Below, one piece after another: positions 28,910-30,845 of a stretch of DNA of 30,845 nt. The stretch's first letter is position 1. The number at the start of each line of letters is the position of its first letter. A program made the translations under genes and the position numbers. Location of the stretch: IMG/VR virus record IMGVR_UViG_3300005525_000073, positions 1 to 30,845 of that record; one strand, given 5' to 3'. The notes beneath the pieces were generated by a model that did not search any database, had not been told where the DNA came from, and was given only the letters and a program-made list of their open reading frames with translations. This DNA is from a virus.

Positions 28910-30165
28910 CGCTTCATATCCCTTTCTTCTTGCGTCAGCAAGTTTGGATTAAAAATATCCGGCCGCAGTGCAGCCAGTGCTTTCTTACAGGGGAGAAATC
29001 CTCCCACTTCAGGAATCGTTTGAATCTTATCAGCTTGTTGCAAGCCAACTAGAATATCTTGGAGCTGAGAAATCTTTTCCAGATCAGCATGTACTTCTCG
29101 CCAGATGTCTTTTAATCTTACAACACCTCGCGCATTGTGGATGATTTCTAGAACTTTATGTGTCACATCCGAGTTGCGGGCTTTTCCGAATTCTCCAAGG
29201 GCGCGCGGCATAAATTGCTCTGCGTGGCTAAGTATTGTGTTTGCATAGATAACATCACGCTCTGTAATTTCTGCAGATAATCTATTTGCACTAACAATGA
29301 GACAGAGCTTAAGGAGGTGATCGAACCTGCGGTTTGAGTAGCTTGCAAATCTAACATCATCAACTTTAGGATCGAGGATATAGATGTCAGCAAGGAGTTT
29401 CTTTGCTGTTCCAGTAAGCTGGGCTGGTCCGAATACTGTGGACTTAATCGTTCTAAGAAGCTCGACAAGTGATTGAGTTGTACTGGGATCTGGGATTGGT
29501 GGAAAGGGAATTCGTTTTCCATTAGGCTCACCGTAGATTAGAAGGATACGTGAGAAGAAACCTTGACCTAGAATTTCTGGGGGGAATGCAAGAGAGAAGC
29601 CAGTAGGAGTATTGCCACCGAGAATGCTAACAGTAGGATCGTTGATTGAAACACTTTTACCATTTTTAATTCTGTTTTGGTACACACCAGAAAAGTCCCA
29701 AAGAGTGCCCAATAAGCTGATAAACTCAAGGTTACCATTGCCGAAAAAATCGTTAAACTCGTCAGCCATGATAAACATTTCTCTAGCATCTCCATCGCCT
29801 GTTTCCTTTCCAAATAGATTCTGTTCGAGAATATCATCAACATTCGCTGCATCGCCTGGACCAGATTCGCCAGCCAGATCAAGCATAAACTTTTCTTTCG
29901 TACTCTTTTCAGCTGCTATTGTATTGTACCCTGATTTGAGTAGGAGGGATCGCATTAGTTTAATCGATGTTGATTTTCTGGTGCCGGGTGAACCAATCAA
30001 CATGCAATATGTATTCGGATAGATTGTTTTAAAGCCGTGTTGAAAATAATATTGTCGCCCAAGTAGGGCACCTAATCCTGCAATAGCACACCAACGCTGG
30101 AACACTGCCGGAGGTTCAGAGTCTGATGTGTATTGTAGATAGGATGAAAAGAAATCCTCCGGCAT
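28906..30165 (-). CDS. Phage replicative helicase-like P-loop ATPase
   Basis: This 419-aa protein has TGGAG 7 nt before ATG. It opens with SYLQYTSDSEPPAVFQRWCAIAG (8-30) followed by a Walker A GSPGTRKST (58-66) and a Walker B FIMADEFNDF (131-140). A later SILGGNTP motif (sensor-like, about residue 180) and a C-terminal winged-helix-type segment (THKVLEIIHNARGVVRLKDIWREV) complete the pattern of DUF3987-like and phage replication ATPases. It probably unwinds or loads on the replication fork. There is no separate primase domain. It is co-transcribed with small genes upstream and the 89-aa gene downstream. Confidence 0.8.
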   Translation of the reverse strand: MPEDFFSSYLQYTSDSEPPAVFQRWCAIAGLGALLGRQYYFQHGFKTIYPNTYCMLIGSPGTRKSTSIKLMRSLLLKSGYNTIAAEKSTKEKFMLDLAGESGPGDAANVDDILEQNLFGKETGDGDAREMFIMADEFNDFFGNGNLEFISLLGTLWDFSGVYQNRIKNGKSVSINDPTVSILGGNTPTGFSLAFPPEILGQGFFSRILLIYGEPNGKRIPFPPIPDPSTTQSLVELLRTIKSTVFGPAQLTGTAKKLLADIYILDPKVDDVRFASYSNRRFDHLLKLCLIVSANRLSAEITERDVIYANTILSHAEQFMPRALGEFGKARNSDVTHKVLEIIHNARGVVRLKDIWREVHADLEKISQLQDILVGLQQADKIQTIPEVGGFLPCKKALAALRPDIFNPNLLTQEERDMKR

Positions 30166-30191
30166 GTGTGCTCCAGAATTGGAGAAGCAAG

Positions 30192-30539
30192 TTAAGCGGT
30201 ACGTTGAAGTACCTTATTGGTTGTGCCTGCATTCAGGTGGTCAATCCAAGCCTGCTGACCATTAGCAATGATGAACTGTTGAATGATATCCTTGTCTTCA
30301 GGAGAATAGTAGTCAGTGTTTTGTTTCGTGTTGATTCGAGTATAGGTATGGTCTTGAGTGATTCGCTCATGGGTTAGCATATCACCTAGATCTTTCAATT
30401 CCTTGGGCGCGCTGTCCCAACAATTGAGGCCACGATCTACTAGGGCTTTGAACAGAGAGATAGATTCCTCTGTCACCTCAATACGGATGAGATGGAGAGA
30501 GTTGTTGTCGTTACGAGTAGCAGTTACTTTGATGGTCAT
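30192..30539 (-). CDS. Hypothetical phage protein
   Basis: This is a 115-aa soluble protein beginning MTIKVTATRNDNNSLHLIRI, an N-terminal beta hairpin, followed by SISLFKALVDRGLNCWDSAPKELKDLGDMLTHER and a helical C-terminus (DKDIIQQFIIANGQQAWIDHL). The ribosome site is GAAGAAGAT. It ends 26 nt before the ATPase start. No family is recognised, but its position suggests a small replication or regulatory protein. Confidence 0.75.
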   Translation of the reverse strand: MTIKVTATRNDNNSLHLIRIEVTEESISLFKALVDRGLNCWDSAPKELKDLGDMLTHERITQDHTYTRINTKQNTDYYSPEDKDIIQQFIIANGQQAWIDHLNAGTTNKVLQRTA

Positions 30540-30540
30540 G

Positions 30541-30768
30541 TCAATCTTCTTCTACAAAAATGATATTGTTCCTACCTTCACAATAATGTAGCTGGTCTAC
30601 AATTGGAGGGCGACCTACAACAATGATTGTCCTATCTCGCTGTCCCCGGAAAACATCTGGAGTTTCTGGGGAGGCGTAGATTGGTGCAGTGTTCACTGAT
30701 CTGACGTTACACTTGCGCCAAAGTTCTGCGCGTTTGATTGTTTCAGCATAGATGATTAGTGGGTTCAT
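30541..30768 (-). CDS. Hypothetical phage protein
   Basis: This 75-aa protein is counted from ATG 30768, which is preceded by AAAAGGATTAGT. An in-frame ATG at 30795 would overlap the upstream coding sequence and lacks that site. It begins MNPLIIYAETIKRAELWRKC and ends with RTIIVVGRPPIVDQLHYCEGRNNIIFVEED. The alternating hydrophobic strands suggest a small alpha/beta protein. Its stop lies 1 nt before the next start. No family is recognised. Confidence 0.7.
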   Translation of the reverse strand: MNPLIIYAETIKRAELWRKCNVRSVNTAPIYASPETPDVFRGQRDRTIIVVGRPPIVDQLHYCEGRNNIIFVEED

Positions 30769-30778
30769 ACTAATCCTT

Positions 30779-30845
30779 TTAACCTCCGCAATCAATGATT
30801 GGAATATTGTAAATAGTTAAGCTAACAATTTTTTGTTTAGCTTGA
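30779..30845 (-). CDS. C-terminal end of a gene cut by the right edge
   Basis: A minus-strand frame enters from the right edge and ends at TAA (30781-30779). The visible 21 complete codons read QAKQKIVSLTIYNIPIIDCGG, and the stop is embedded in the ribosome site of the next gene, as is common here. Too little is visible for identification, and it could also be untranslated leader. Confidence 0.45.
   Translation of the reverse strand, partial: QAKQKIVSLTIYNIPIIDCGG

Overview
The window reads as a stretch of a tailed-phage genome (or complete prophage) with a short-tailed, podovirus-like morphogenesis module. The evidence is a dense gene layout with almost no gaps, Shine-Dalgarno starts, a phage-type tRNA, and a complete packaging/head/adsorption cluster with no recognisable tail-tube or tape-measure genes. 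The lipoprotein signal and carbohydrate-active tail proteins suggest a Gram-negative host. No host or named phage can be assigned from the sequence alone.

Layout. (1) 1-2835, minus strand: small, mostly unrecognised genes (a protein cut by the left edge, a 65-aa lipoprotein, a tRNA-Leu(UAA), a zinc-ribbon protein, a 226-aa protein and a 51-aa protein), with one well-formed sigma70-type promoter at 1570-1598 and several hairpins. (2) 2836-3472: a non-coding divergent region of about 640 bp with a 14-bp palindrome, a 14-bp direct repeat and four iteron-like copies of AAGCACTCACT. It is a candidate control, packaging or origin region. (3) 3473-26757, plus strand: the late operon. In order it encodes small terminase, a 52-aa coupled protein, large terminase, a zincin-motif protein, portal, a 100-aa protein, scaffold-like protein, small head protein, SU10-type major capsid protein, small head proteins, head-tail adaptor, beta-helix tailspike, a nozzle/stabilisation-like protein, a gp53-like C-terminal fibre domain, a holin-like protein, three probable internal/ejection proteins (214, 551 and 1665 aa), a small spike-base-like protein, and a terminal adsorption cassette (140-aa protein, SGNH/SASA-type esterase, repeat-containing lectin-like protein). 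(4) 26771-26808: a strong bidirectional terminator. (5) 26822-30845, minus strand: a replication/nucleotide-metabolism block with a DEDDh exonuclease, a winged-helix protein, a MazG-like pyrophosphohydrolase, a replicative helicase-like P-loop ATPase and small unknown genes.

How it fits together: the late operon packages DNA, builds the head, attaches a short tail and supplies ejection and host-surface proteins. The flanking minus-strand blocks look like early and middle genes. The least explained items are the repeat-rich 2.8-3.5 kb region, an RBS-sequestering hairpin at 12057-12119, the HETQH protein between large terminase and portal, and the 1665-aa protein. I do not see CRISPR, a retroelement, an IS element, an integrase or an obvious defence island.
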